A stretch of 64,000 nt of DNA. Origin: an uncultured Acidobacteriota bacterium (GTDB lineage Bacteria > Acidobacteriota > UBA6911 > RPQK01 > JAJDTT01). The position numbers and the translations under genes were made by a program. Within the stretch, counting starts at the first letter, position 1; each line of letters starts with the position of its first letter. The stretch covers positions 1 to 64,000 of the forward strand of contig CATOST010000007.1 of assembly GCA_951812665.1 (NCBI GenBank), given 5' to 3'. Below are positions 49,989 to 58,555 of this stretch, piece by piece. The notes beneath the pieces are model-generated. The model had not been told where the DNA came from and did not search any database. It saw nothing but the letters and a program-made list of their open reading frames with translations.

Positions 49989-51168
49989 TGGACTTCTTGT
50001 CCCCCCAGGGATGACGGAGAAGTTCCTCCTCACGGAGTTCGGTTCCCCATCCGGGTCCGGTGGGAATCTTCATGTGGCCGTTGACGACTTCGGGCGCATG
50101 GGTCGTCACATCGTCCCTCCACGGCACGTCGTCGATGTCGGCCTCCATGATGCGGACGTTGGGGAGCACACCGCAGAGGCTGGCGCTCATGAAGGTGGCC
50201 AAGTGGCTGTAGTAGTTGTGAGGAGCGACGTTCAATTGGTAGGTCTCCGCCAGGTCCCCGATCTTCTTGGCCTGGGAGAAGCCGTTCCAGGGCACGTCCA
50301 CCATGAAAACGTCGGCTGCCCGCAACTCGAAGTAGGGGATGAATTCCCGCATGTAGATCAGGTTCTCCCCGGAGCAGATGGGCGTGGAGGTCGATTCCTT
50401 GATGTCCCGAATGGACTGGGGATCGTACATGTCGATCTCAAGCCAGAGCAGGTTGTAGGGCTCCAGGGCACGGGCAATGCGGCGGCAGGCTTCCGGTTTG
50501 AAGTTGAAATTGAGGTCCAGGTTGATGTCCACGTGGGGCCCGACGGCCTCTCGAAAAGTGGCGATGATGCTCACGATGTGGTCCAGCAACTGAGGGGTGA
50601 TGGCCTGGTCCGTGGTGCCGGGGCCCCGGGCGAATCCGGGAAAGTAGGCGAACGGAGCATCTCCCGGGAAGATGATGTTGGTCTTCAAGGCGTTGTATCC
50701 CTTCGCCACCACCTCCCGGCCCAGGGCGGCCACGTCCGACAGGGTCCGGAGCGGCTCGCACCCGACATGGCGGTAGTGCGCGGTCCGGGTGGTTCCGCAA
50801 TGGGACCAGTAGAGGCGGACCTCTTCCCTCAGGGGACCACCGAAGAGCTCCACGACCGAGATGCCCAGGGCGCGCGCCTTGATGTCCAGTAGCGCCAGCT
50901 CGATGCCGGCGATCCCCTTGGCGGCGATGCCCCCCGGACTCTGGCGGGTGCCTCGGATCATGTCCCAGAACCGCATCTCGAAGGCCCGGGGATCCTGCCC
51001 CAGGAGGAGCGGCTTCAGGTCGTTGACGACACCCACCACGCCCCACGGATTCTTGCCGTCGCTGCATTCCCCGTAGCCGGCCACCCCCTCGTCGGTCTCG
51101 ATCTTGACGAAGACCCAGGGCCTCCAACCGGCGTCGACGACGAAGGTCTTGATCTCGGTGATTTTCAT
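49981..51168 (-). CDS. Enolase-superfamily (MR/MLE) acid-sugar dehydratase-like enzyme
   Basis: 395 aa from ATG 51168, behind GAGGG. It has a capping domain ('MKITEIKTFVVDAG', 'ETDEGVAGYGECSDG') and a barrel. Candidate residues are K162 ('ALKTNIIFPG'), metal ligands D218 ('INLDLNFNF'), E244 ('WLEIDMYD') and E268 ('CSGENL'), and H317 ('NVAPHNYYSHLA'). The Ala-Pro-His-Asn motif is like that of the enzyme at 8677, indicating the same broad galactonate/mannonate-dehydratase type, but the two are otherwise quite different. It is monocistronic, with a strong hairpin after its stop. Substrate unknown. Confidence 0.85.
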   Translation of the reverse strand: MKITEIKTFVVDAGWRPWVFVKIETDEGVAGYGECSDGKNPWGVVGVVNDLKPLLLGQDPRAFEMRFWDMIRGTRQSPGGIAAKGIAGIELALLDIKARALGISVVELFGGPLREEVRLYWSHCGTTRTAHYRHVGCEPLRTLSDVAALGREVVAKGYNALKTNIIFPGDAPFAYFPGFARGPGTTDQAITPQLLDHIVSIIATFREAVGPHVDINLDLNFNFKPEACRRIARALEPYNLLWLEIDMYDPQSIRDIKESTSTPICSGENLIYMREFIPYFELRAADVFMVDVPWNGFSQAKKIGDLAETYQLNVAPHNYYSHLATFMSASLCGVLPNVRIMEADIDDVPWRDDVTTHAPEVVNGHMKIPTGPGWGTELREEELLRHPWGDKKSMW

Positions 51169-51318
51169 GGCGATAGTCCCTCGTTTTTGAACAGGTCCCG
51201 AGAGCGTACGCTTGGGGATGTTTCCCACGCAAGCCTCGCGTGGGTGACTCGGACGATGAAAAGAAAAAGGCTGATCGTTCTTTGGTCACACGTCGCCGGC
51301 AGCGCCTGTACGATCATA

Positions 51319-51350
51319 TTGACCAACACCCATAAATATGGGAATATGGG
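51319..51350 (+). promoter_or_regulatory. Candidate VapBC promoter with overlapping palindromic operator
   Basis: TTGACC (51319-51324) and GAATAT 17 bases later are a plausible -35/-10 pair. Between and over them lies CCCATA-AA-TATGGG (51329-51342), followed by another TATGGG at 51345-51350. A repressor bound to this palindrome would cover the promoter, as expected for VapB autoregulation. Confidence 0.5.
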
Positions 51351-51355
51351 ACTCA

Positions 51356-51622
51356 ATGAAGACGACCGTGGAACTTCCCGACGCCACCTTCCGCCGAGCC
51401 AAGGTCCTGGCCGCCAGCCAGGGCATGACCTTCAAGCAGTTCTTCACCGAAGCCGTCGAGGAGAGGCTCCGCCGTTACAATCGTGAAGCCGCTGATCGGG
51501 AGATAGAACCCCCATGGATGGCTGGTTTCGGCGTCTTAGCCGACCTGTCGCATGAAAATCGCCGTATCATGAGGATGATCGAGGAGGAATTCGAGACGCT
51601 CGACTCCGAAGACTTGGAATGA
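51356..51622 (+). CDS. vapB: VapB-type antitoxin
   Basis: 88 aa from ATG 51356. An ATG at 51338 lies inside the presumed operator and was not used. The N-terminal 'MKTTVELPDATFRRAKVLAASQGMTFKQFFTEAVEERL' is a ribbon-helix-helix DNA-binding fold of the kind typical for VapB and CopG antitoxins. The rest ('PPWMAGFGVLADLSHENRRIMRMIEEEFETLD') forms the toxin-binding tail. The gene end overlaps the PIN toxin start in an ATGA junction. It probably represses its own operon together with the toxin. Confidence 0.85.
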   Translation: MKTTVELPDATFRRAKVLAASQGMTFKQFFTEAVEERLRRYNREAADREIEPPWMAGFGVLADLSHENRRIMRMIEEEFETLDSEDLE

Positions 51623-51996
51623 TCCTCGATACCAATGCCCTGTCCGCCTGGGTGGAAGGACACTCGGCGATTGAGACATCCCTTCGATCCGCCCGGCGCC
51701 TCATCATTCCCAGCATCGTTCTCGGCGAATACTACTTCGGCATTCGGCGATCACGTCATCGTGTCCGCTACGAGGACTGGCTTCGCCGATTTCTGCCGCT
51801 GACCGAGATCGCCACCGTCACCCATGCGACGGCAGACGTGTACGCTGACATCCGCTTGGAACTGAGGCGCCTGGGTGCGCCCATTCCGTCCAATGACGTC
51901 TGGATTGCGGCCCTTGCCCGCCAGCACACACAGTCGGTATTGAGCAACGATGCCCACTTCGACTGCGTCAACGGCATCGTTCGGATCTCCTTTTGA
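51619..51996 (+). CDS. vapC: VapC-type PIN-domain ribonuclease toxin
   Basis: 125 aa, starting four bases inside the antitoxin gene. The PIN-domain acidic residues are in place: Asp4 ('ILDTNAL'), a Glu in 'LGEYYFGI', an Asp in 'PSNDVWIAALA' and a final Asp in 'SNDAHFD'. These coordinate Mg2+ for cleavage of tRNA or rRNA. Its length is normal, so it looks intact. Regulation is presumably by the VapB complex at the palindrome upstream of vapB. Confidence 0.9.
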   Translation: MILDTNALSAWVEGHSAIETSLRSARRLIIPSIVLGEYYFGIRRSRHRVRYEDWLRRFLPLTEIATVTHATADVYADIRLELRRLGAPIPSNDVWIAALARQHTQSVLSNDAHFDCVNGIVRISF

Positions 51997-52104
51997 GGCG
52001 GTCCTGCTCCAACAGGACTCATCCTCAGATGGCGAGTCCGCAAGGCGTTTTCAGACGCGGCCGGGGCGTGCTAATCTGGTTCCCACTCAATTAGGGGAGA
52101 TCAC

Positions 52105-52689
52105 ATGGACAAAGTACTTGTCATTGTCGGTGATGCGACCGAGACCGTGGATACGCTGTATCCGTATTTTCGCCTCCAGGAGGCTGGCTTCCAGCCCGTC
52201 GTCGCGGCGCCGGAGAAGCGCCGTTACAACATGGTCCTGCATGAGATCGGACCCAACTGGGACATCACCCGGGAGTTCGAGGGCTACAAGATCGATGCGG
52301 ACATCGCCTTTCGCGACGTGGTGCCGGAAGAATATTTGGGCATCTTCTTTTCGGGCGGCCGCGCCCCCGAGTACATTCGATACGATGAGGATCTGGTCGC
52401 CATGACGCGCCATTTCTTCGACGCCAACAAGCCGGTGGGCTGTGTCTGCCATGGCGTGGAGATTCCCGCCTACGCCGGCTGCGTCAAGGGGCGGAGGATG
52501 GCCACCGTGCCCAAGTGCCAGTTCGACCTGGAAGTGTGCGGCGGCATCTTCGTCGACTCTGGTTGCGTGGTGGACGGCAACCTGGTGAGCGGGCGCACAT
52601 TTCACGACCATGGCCAGTACATGGGACACTGGATCCGGCTTCTGATCGAGGCTCGTGAGGAACAGCTTGTCCAGGCCGTGGCCGGCTGA
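52105..52689 (+). CDS. DJ-1/PfpI superfamily protein
   Basis: 194 aa, ATG after a GGGGAG motif. It has the flavodoxin-like fold of the class I glutamine-amidotransferase/DJ-1 superfamily: 'MDKVLVIVGDATETVDTLYPYFRL', 'GIFFSGGRAPEYIRYDEDL', and the nucleophile elbow 'PVGCVCHGVEI' with the reactive Cys before His-Gly. It is normal length for PfpI/YhbO-like proteins, which act as deglycases, small-molecule hydratases or chaperones. The exact reaction cannot be given. It is directly followed by the pentahaem lipoprotein gene, perhaps in one transcript. Confidence 0.85.
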   Translation: MDKVLVIVGDATETVDTLYPYFRLQEAGFQPVVAAPEKRRYNMVLHEIGPNWDITREFEGYKIDADIAFRDVVPEEYLGIFFSGGRAPEYIRYDEDLVAMTRHFFDANKPVGCVCHGVEIPAYAGCVKGRRMATVPKCQFDLEVCGGIFVDSGCVVDGNLVSGRTFHDHGQYMGHWIRLLIEAREEQLVQAVAG

Positions 52690-52690
52690 G

Positions 52691-55093
52691 TTGAGATCCC
52701 CCCGGAAATCTTTCGCAACTCTGGCGGCGGGCTTATGTGGCCTGTTCCTGGCCGGCGCTTGCTCCCCGGTTTCCGATCTCCCGAAATCGCCGTCCTACCC
52801 TCTCGTGGTCGGATTCGAACGATTTCACCGGAACGGGGATGCGGACCGGCTCCACGGAGGCGAAATCCTTCTGGGAGAGCTGGGTTGCACCCATTGCCAC
52901 CTGGCCGATGAGGCAGTTGCCCAACGGGTCATTCCCCGGCAGGCTCCCATCCTGGACGGCGTTGGGGGCCGGATCCGCTTGACCTATCTGAAGGATTTCC
53001 TGACTCGACCCCAGGGAACCAAACCGGGGACGCCCATGCCCCATCTCCTGGCGGGTTGGGACCCGGAAGAACGGGACAAGGCGGCCGAGGCCCTGGCCCA
53101 CTTTCTCGCCTCCCTGGAGCCGCCTGATCCGGCACAGCCCGCTCCGGAAGCGAATCCGCAGGAGATCGAGGCGGGAGAGTGGCTGTACCACACGGTTGGA
53201 TGCGTGGCCTGCCACGCTCCCTTCTTGCCGCCCGGAATCCTGCACCAGGAAGATGGAGAAGGATATTCTCTGGCGAGCATCCAGTACCAAACGCCTGGCG
53301 TCCCATCGGTTCCCCTGGCGGATCAGACGCGGAAGACGACCTTGGAGCCGTTGGCCGATTTTTTGGTGGACCCCGTGCGGACCCGCCCCGCAGGAAGAAT
53401 GCCTCCCATGCGGCTCACCAATACGGAGGCCCGTTCCATCGCCGCCTATCTGCTGGAGCAGGGCACGGACCGCACGATTCCGGAGAACATCAACCCCGAC
53501 GCGGAAAAGGTCGCGAAAGGCCAAGCTCTTTTTCGGGATCTGCGTTGCAACGCCTGCCACCGGCTTGGAGAAGGGGAGACCGCCGCAGCCCCGATTCCGG
53601 CGCTTTCGCGGCTTGAGAAACTGGACCCCGGAAAACCGGGCGGCTGCCTGGACCCGTCGCCCCGGAAGGGGGTGCCCAACTATGAACTGGACCCGGACCA
53701 GCGGGCCGCTCTCGGCGAGGCGCTGTCTGGGCTGAAAGGAGCCGTCACCCGTCTCGATCCCGAGGCCGAGGTCCGGCGGAATCTGGAGATCTACAATTGC
53801 TTCGCCTGTCACCGGCGGGGAGAGCAGGGCGGACCCGAACCGGGAAGAGCCGCCTATTTCCTGCCGGTGGAGGAGCTGGACATGGGGAACGAGGGCCGGC
53901 TGCCTCCCCCCCTGAACGAGGTCGGCCGCAAGTTGACGCCCCCGTGGTTGAGGAAGGTCCTGGAAGGATCGGGCATGGTGCGTCCCTATCTGATGGTTCG
54001 GATGCCGGACTACGGGACCGCCGCCGAAACCCTGGCGAATGCCTTGATCCGTGCCGACAAGGATCTGCACTTGCCCGCTACGGATGTCTCCGGCACCTTG
54101 CACCACCACCGGAATCGTTACGGGCGCCGCCTCATGGGGGCCGACGGTCTCAATTGCATCAACTGTCACGGCCTCCGCGGACACCCCTCCACGGGCATGC
54201 CGGCCCTGGACTTGGCCGACACCCTCGAACGCCTCCAACCCGACTGGTTCAAGCGGTACCTCCTGGACCCCGACTCCAGCCGTCCCGGCACCTTGATGCC
54301 CACCTTCTTCGAAGGAGGGAAGGGAACGTTGGAGGAAGTGTTGGAGGGAGACGCGGACAAACAGATCGAGGCCATCCTCACCTACCTGAAGGAACTGGAC
54401 CAGACCCGCCTGCCCGTGGGCATGGAGCCGGACGAGTTCTTCGAGCTGGTCCCCGGGGACCAGCCCATCCTGTTGCGGACCTTCATGGAGGGAGTCGGCA
54501 CCCACGCCATCGCCGTGGGTTTTCCCCAAGGAATCCATTTCGCCTTCGATGCTTTGGAAGTCCGATCCAAACTCCTCTGGAGAGGCCGATTCCTCAACGC
54601 CGAGTCCACCTGGTCCAATCGCTTTTCGCCTTTCGTGCACCCCTTGAGCGAAGATTTGGCCAAGCTTCCTGACGCCATGCCTCTGGCCTCTCTGGAGAAC
54701 GGCGTGAGCCCCTGGCCCAACGGGACGGGTGAGGAGGCGGGCTACCGGATGGGTGGATTCCGGATCTCACCTGGCGGGGAACCGACGTTCCTCTACAGCG
54801 TTGGGAGAATCGCCGTTCAGGAACGGCTGGTTCCGTCCCCGGATCCTGCTTGGTTCGAGCGAACCCTCGAACTCATCGGCGACGGTGAATCGATCTGGTT
54901 CCTGGTCGCACGAGCCCCCAAACTCGAATCCCTGGGCGCAGGACTCTATTCCGCCGGCGGCCTGAAGGTCCGACTCCGTGAGCCGGAACTCTCCATGGCC
55001 GTTCTCCGCCGTTCGGGCGGTGCCGACGAGTTGCTGGTGCCAATGCGATTCCGGGAAGGGCGCGCCCGGGTGCAACAGGAGATCTCATGGTGA
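52691..55093 (+). CDS. Pentahaem c-type cytochrome lipoprotein
   Basis: 800 aa from TTG 52691. A GTG at 52655 in the same frame is an alternative, and neither has a convincing ribosome binding site. The N-terminus is a lipoprotein signal ending in 'FLAGAC'. Five CxxCH haem-attachment motifs are spread along the chain at about Cys 66 (CTHCH), 171 (CVACH), 286 (CNACH), 370 (CFACH) and 489 (CINCH). Several have nearby Met in 'PGTPMPHLLAG', 'GRMPPMRLT' or 'PGTLMPTFFEGG', typical axial ligands. The last about 230 residues have no haem motif and look beta-rich, with no recognised family. The gene overlaps the next by seven bases. The two probably form a periplasmic electron-transfer or dehydrogenase unit that oxidises a sugar or alcohol. 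The electron acceptor is unknown. Confidence 0.85.
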   Translation: MRSPRKSFATLAAGLCGLFLAGACSPVSDLPKSPSYPLVVGFERFHRNGDADRLHGGEILLGELGCTHCHLADEAVAQRVIPRQAPILDGVGGRIRLTYLKDFLTRPQGTKPGTPMPHLLAGWDPEERDKAAEALAHFLASLEPPDPAQPAPEANPQEIEAGEWLYHTVGCVACHAPFLPPGILHQEDGEGYSLASIQYQTPGVPSVPLADQTRKTTLEPLADFLVDPVRTRPAGRMPPMRLTNTEARSIAAYLLEQGTDRTIPENINPDAEKVAKGQALFRDLRCNACHRLGEGETAAAPIPALSRLEKLDPGKPGGCLDPSPRKGVPNYELDPDQRAALGEALSGLKGAVTRLDPEAEVRRNLEIYNCFACHRRGEQGGPEPGRAAYFLPVEELDMGNEGRLPPPLNEVGRKLTPPWLRKVLEGSGMVRPYLMVRMPDYGTAAETLANALIRADKDLHLPATDVSGTLHHHRNRYGRRLMGADGLNCINCHGLRGHPSTGMPALDLADTLERLQPDWFKRYLLDPDSSRPGTLMPTFFEGGKGTLEEVLEGDADKQIEAILTYLKELDQTRLPVGMEPDEFFELVPGDQPILLRTFMEGVGTHAIAVGFPQGIHFAFDALEVRSKLLWRGRFLNAESTWSNRFSPFVHPLSEDLAKLPDAMPLASLENGVSPWPNGTGEEAGYRMGGFRISPGGEPTFLYSVGRIAVQERLVPSPDPAWFERTLELIGDGESIWFLVARAPKLESLGAGLYSAGGLKVRLREPELSMAVLRRSGGADELLVPMRFREGRARVQQEISW

Positions 55094-56586
55094 CGCGCCT
55101 CGGTCTCGTGTTCTCGGTAGTTTTGACGATTGCCGGAGTCCTGCAGGCGCAGGAAGAAAACTACTATCGCATCGTGACCCTCCCCGTTCCGGAAACGGTC
55201 CCGTTCGAGGTCAGTGGTCTGGAACGGCTCCCGGACGGACGGATAGCGGCGGCCATACGACGAGGTGAAGTCTGGTTGGTCGAGGACGCCTACAAGGAAC
55301 CGCCCGAGGGGCTCCGATTTCGCAGAATCGCCCAGGCTCTCCACGAGCCCCTGGGTCTGGTTCGCCATGGCGACTCCCTCTATCTGGCCCAGAGGAGCGA
55401 GCTGACCCGGCTCCGGGACCTTGACGGAGATGGCGTGATCGACGAGTACCTCACCGTCAGCAACGACTGGGGCCTCACCGGCAACTACCACGAATATGCC
55501 TACGGCCCCCGGATCGATGGGGACGGGAACTTCTGGCTCACCCTCAACGCCGCCATCGGGAAGCAGACCGCCGGGGCCGACGCCTGGCGGGGCTGGGCCG
55601 TGAAGGTGACGCCTCAGGGCCGGATGCTCCCCGTAGCGACGGGCCTGCGGTCGCCCTGCGGGATCGGAGTGAACGGCAGCGGCGAAGTCTTCACCACCGA
55701 CCAGCAGGGAGGCTGGGTCGCTACCTGCTCCCTCCATCACTTGGAGGAGGGAGACTTCTATGGACATCCCGACGGTCTCAAGTCGTGCTCTCTACCCGGC
55801 TCGCCAGTCGCCTGTCCGGAGCGAATCCCCACCGGTATCACCGTCGTGGAGGCAGCCAAGCAGATTCCGGGATTCAAGTTGCCGGCGGTCTGGTTCCCCT
55901 ACCGTAAGATGGGCCGGAGTTCCACCGACTTGGCCTGGGATCAGACGGAGGGCCGTTTCGGGCCCTTCCAGGGGCAGCTCTTCGTGGGGGATTTCACCGA
56001 CGCCATGATCTCGCGGGTGTTTCTGGAACGAGTGGGCGGACAGTACCAGGGGGCCTGCTTTCGCTTCCGGGACGGGTTCCAGAGTGCCGTGGTCCGCTTG
56101 GTTTTCGGAGCCGACGGATCGCTGTTCGTGGGGGAGACCAACCGCGGCTGGAACTCCCTGGGCAGCCGTTCCTTCGGCCTGGAACGCCTGGTCTGGACCG
56201 GCCGCACGCCCTTTGAGGTGCAGGAGATGCGGGCCCTGCCCGACGGCTTTCGGCTCACCTTCACGCAGCCCGTCGACCCGGACCGCGCCGCCCGGCCCGA
56301 TTCCTACCGAATGATCAGCTATACGTATCTCTACCATCCCGACTATGGCAGTCCGGAGGTCGAGACCAGGGAACTGAGGCTGACAAAGGCTCGCTTGGGC
56401 TCCGGCGGACGATCCGTGGACCTGACCGTCGAGGGGCTCAGGCCGGGCTACGTTCACGAACTCCACTTGCCTGGAATCGTCTCAGTCGAGGGAGATAACC
56501 TGCTCCACCCCCGGGCGTACTACACGCTGAACCGGATTCCGGCCGCCGATCCCGGCTTGGAGCCGCAAACTCGTACTCGGCCCTGA
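55087..56586 (+). CDS. Exported glucose/sorbosone-dehydrogenase-like beta-propeller protein
   Basis: 499 aa with a Sec signal (MVTRLGLVFSVVLTIAGVLQAQ). It has a six-bladed-type propeller with 'VSGLERLPDGRIAAAIRRGEVWLV', 'DLDGDGVIDEYLTVSNDWGLTGNYHEYAYGP', 'GLRSPCGIGVNGSGEVFTTDQQGGWV' and 'QLFVGDFTDAMISRVFLE', typical of the soluble quinoprotein sugar-dehydrogenase superfamily and of PVC-type propellers. A short Ig-like C-terminal domain follows ('DGFRLTFTQPVDPDRA'). Its ATG overlaps the end of the pentahaem gene by seven bases, so the two are coupled in translation. Together they may be a sugar or alcohol dehydrogenase with its cytochrome. PQQ binding is not proven. Confidence 0.75.
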   Translation: MVTRLGLVFSVVLTIAGVLQAQEENYYRIVTLPVPETVPFEVSGLERLPDGRIAAAIRRGEVWLVEDAYKEPPEGLRFRRIAQALHEPLGLVRHGDSLYLAQRSELTRLRDLDGDGVIDEYLTVSNDWGLTGNYHEYAYGPRIDGDGNFWLTLNAAIGKQTAGADAWRGWAVKVTPQGRMLPVATGLRSPCGIGVNGSGEVFTTDQQGGWVATCSLHHLEEGDFYGHPDGLKSCSLPGSPVACPERIPTGITVVEAAKQIPGFKLPAVWFPYRKMGRSSTDLAWDQTEGRFGPFQGQLFVGDFTDAMISRVFLERVGGQYQGACFRFRDGFQSAVVRLVFGADGSLFVGETNRGWNSLGSRSFGLERLVWTGRTPFEVQEMRALPDGFRLTFTQPVDPDRAARPDSYRMISYTYLYHPDYGSPEVETRELRLTKARLGSGGRSVDLTVEGLRPGYVHELHLPGIVSVEGDNLLHPRAYYTLNRIPAADPGLEPQTRTRP

Positions 56587-56607
56587 GCCGGCTGGCCGAT
56601 CGCTTCG

Positions 56608-57900
56608 TCAGGCACTCATAAACCAGGACTCGGGCACCCGGACGAGCTTGATTCTCCGGGTCCTCTTACCCTCCCTGACCGTGTCGTACTGGTAGGTCAT
56701 GAGCACCTGTTTTCCGGAGAAGGCCAGGGAGGGATAGTGGCATCGGATAAAACCGCTGGGCAGTTTCCCAGCCTTCGGGTTGACCCGGATGTGGGCCACC
56801 GGCGGCGGGGAGACCCGGCCGGCCGGTTGCAGTCCGGGACTGGAGTCCACGGTCTTGAAGTTCTGCCAAGTCTTGCCCTCGTCGGCGGAGGTGGCCACCG
56901 AAAGGCGGGAACGATAGTACCCGGTTCGAATTTCGTCCCCGGTCGTCTGGTTCCAGATCACCAGTAGCTGGCGGGAGCCGCGCAGCCGGTCCAGGTCGCA
57001 GGGAACGTCGCCGCTGGAGAGGGCGGTGGGACTCGCCTCATGCCAATTCTCGCCGCCGTCGTCCGAGTGGGCCTGGAAAAAGCGTCCCACCTTGGTCCTC
57101 AAGAGCATGAGAATCCGTCCGTCCTTGAGCTCGGTCACCACCGGCTCGGCGGTTCCGCCGAATCCTCCCAGGCTCCGCTCCCCGGGCAGGGGCCAGACCA
57201 TGATGGACCCCTTGGACCGCTGCCAGGTCGAACCCCGGTCGTCGGAGAAATAAGCGAAGCAGCCGCTCATCTGAGGCCGGTGGGCGTGTCCTTCCAAGCC
57301 GATGGAATGCCCGTCCAACATCCCCGTGGCCATGGCCCGGCGGGTTTCGGGATGAAGGCCGTTGAACTGCCAGTAGACGGGAAGCAGCAGCCGTCCGGTG
57401 GAGAGCTCGGTCAGCCGTCCGAAGGGAACCTGCAAGAAGGCGCCCGAAGACCCCGAACCGGGTCCGGGCAGGTCGATGTCGGATCCCGCCGACCAGTTCC
57501 GGCCTCCGTCCTGGGACGTGGTGAAGCGGAGGACTCGATGGTCGGCGTGGCGTGCCGGCGCGCCGCTCAGTTCCTCGGCGTAGACCATGCCCACGGTTCC
57601 CCCCTTGAGAGGAACCAGGTGGTTGCGGGTGATGTTCATGGGTTTTCCCTGCTGCAGCAGCGGGAAGGGTTCTCCCCAGGTCTCTCCCCCGTCGCGGGAA
57701 AGGGAGGCGGAAGTGTCTTTCATCAGGGCCAGAATGCGGCCCCCGTCCAGCGCGGCCAGAATTCGTCCGGAGCCCGCGGGCAGCAGACCCTCGTAGGTGT
57801 GTCCGCTGGCGAAGACGTTGGCGGATCCCTTAAGGGCCGCGGCCGCCGCCATGGAGGTTGCCAGGAATCGCCTTCGGCTCAGACTGTTGTTCTCTTTCAT
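56608..57900 (-). CDS. Tat-exported sialidase/BNR-repeat protein
   Basis: 430 aa from ATG 57900, with GGGAG upstream. The leader 'LSRRRFLATSMAAAAALKGSANVFA' is a twin-arginine signal. Five Asp-box (BNR) motifs are visible: 'SRDGGETW', 'SQDGGRNW', 'SDDRGSTW', 'SDDGGENW' and 'SADEGKTW'. With segments such as 'GGFGGTAEPVVTELKDGRILMLLRTKVG' they define a six-bladed sialidase-like propeller. It would release sialic acid or another 2-keto sugar acid from glycans in the periplasm. The catalytic Arg triad was not mapped, so it could be a related exo-glycosidase. It is divergent from the rfaE2 gene. Confidence 0.8.
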   Translation of the reverse strand: MKENNSLSRRRFLATSMAAAAALKGSANVFASGHTYEGLLPAGSGRILAALDGGRILALMKDTSASLSRDGGETWGEPFPLLQQGKPMNITRNHLVPLKGGTVGMVYAEELSGAPARHADHRVLRFTTSQDGGRNWSAGSDIDLPGPGSGSSGAFLQVPFGRLTELSTGRLLLPVYWQFNGLHPETRRAMATGMLDGHSIGLEGHAHRPQMSGCFAYFSDDRGSTWQRSKGSIMVWPLPGERSLGGFGGTAEPVVTELKDGRILMLLRTKVGRFFQAHSDDGGENWHEASPTALSSGDVPCDLDRLRGSRQLLVIWNQTTGDEIRTGYYRSRLSVATSADEGKTWQNFKTVDSSPGLQPAGRVSPPPVAHIRVNPKAGKLPSGFIRCHYPSLAFSGKQVLMTYQYDTVREGKRTRRIKLVRVPESWFMSA

Positions 57901-58013
57901 CCACTTTCTCCCGGTTCTGAAGCGCACAATCAAAAATCACACAGGCAGGGTACGGGTGTCCGCTCCGGCATTGTAGAATGGGCCGCTCCCGAAAACGAGG
58001 GGAAACGGCGGCA

Positions 58014-58535
58014 ATGACCATAAGGCAGGCGAGAGCTCCCGAGTCCAAGGTTTTCCGGCGACGGAAGATGGCTGAGGAATGTGAACGTCTCCGGGACCAG
58101 GGTCGGACCATCGTTTTCACCAACGGCACCTTCGATCTCCTGCACGCCGGACATACGACCTATTTGAACCAGGCCCGGGAATTGGGAGACGTGCTGATCG
58201 TGGGTCTCAACTCGGACGAGTCGATCCGCTCCATCAAGGGGGACAAGCGGCCCATCATCCGGGAGCCTTACCGGTCCCGGATGCTGGCGGCCCTGGAGTG
58301 TGTGGACTACGTGGTGCTCTTCGACGAGGATGAGCCCCGGGATTTGATCTCCGAACTACTGCCGGACGTGCTGGTCAAGGCGGAGGACTGGGCCCACTAT
58401 GTGAGCGGCCGCGACGTGGTGGAGGCCAACGGAGGCCGTGTGGTTCTGGCGCCCCTGGTGCCGGGCCTCTCCAGCAGCGGGATCATTCGGCGGATTCGGG
58501 AGCTGTTCCAGGACCCGGAAGAGGAGTCCCGTTGA
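58014..58535 (+). CDS. rfaE2: D-glycero-beta-D-manno-heptose 1-phosphate adenylyltransferase domain
   Basis: 173 aa from ATG 58014 (an in-frame ATG at 57978 is possible). It is a nucleotidyltransferase fold with 'IVFTNGTFDLLHAGHTTYL' (the HxGH nucleotide motif), 'VGLNSDESIRSIKGDKRPI' and 'GLSSSGIIRRIRELF' near the end. These match the C-terminal domain of HldE/RfaE, present here as a stand-alone protein. It transfers AMP to heptose 1-phosphate to make ADP-heptose for the lipopolysaccharide core. It is 20 bases from the ADP-heptose epimerase gene, so the two last steps of the pathway are in one transcript. Confidence 0.88.
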   Translation: MTIRQARAPESKVFRRRKMAEECERLRDQGRTIVFTNGTFDLLHAGHTTYLNQARELGDVLIVGLNSDESIRSIKGDKRPIIREPYRSRMLAALECVDYVVLFDEDEPRDLISELLPDVLVKAEDWAHYVSGRDVVEANGGRVVLAPLVPGLSSSGIIRRIRELFQDPEEESR

Positions 58536-58555
58536 GAAACCGAGGTTAATGCAAC

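Noticed and set aside
49295-51996. Prophage or integrative element around the two toxin-antitoxin pairs
   Set aside because: No integrase, phage structural gene, attachment-site duplication or tRNA was found nearby. The pairs are ordinary chromosomal modules as far as can be seen.
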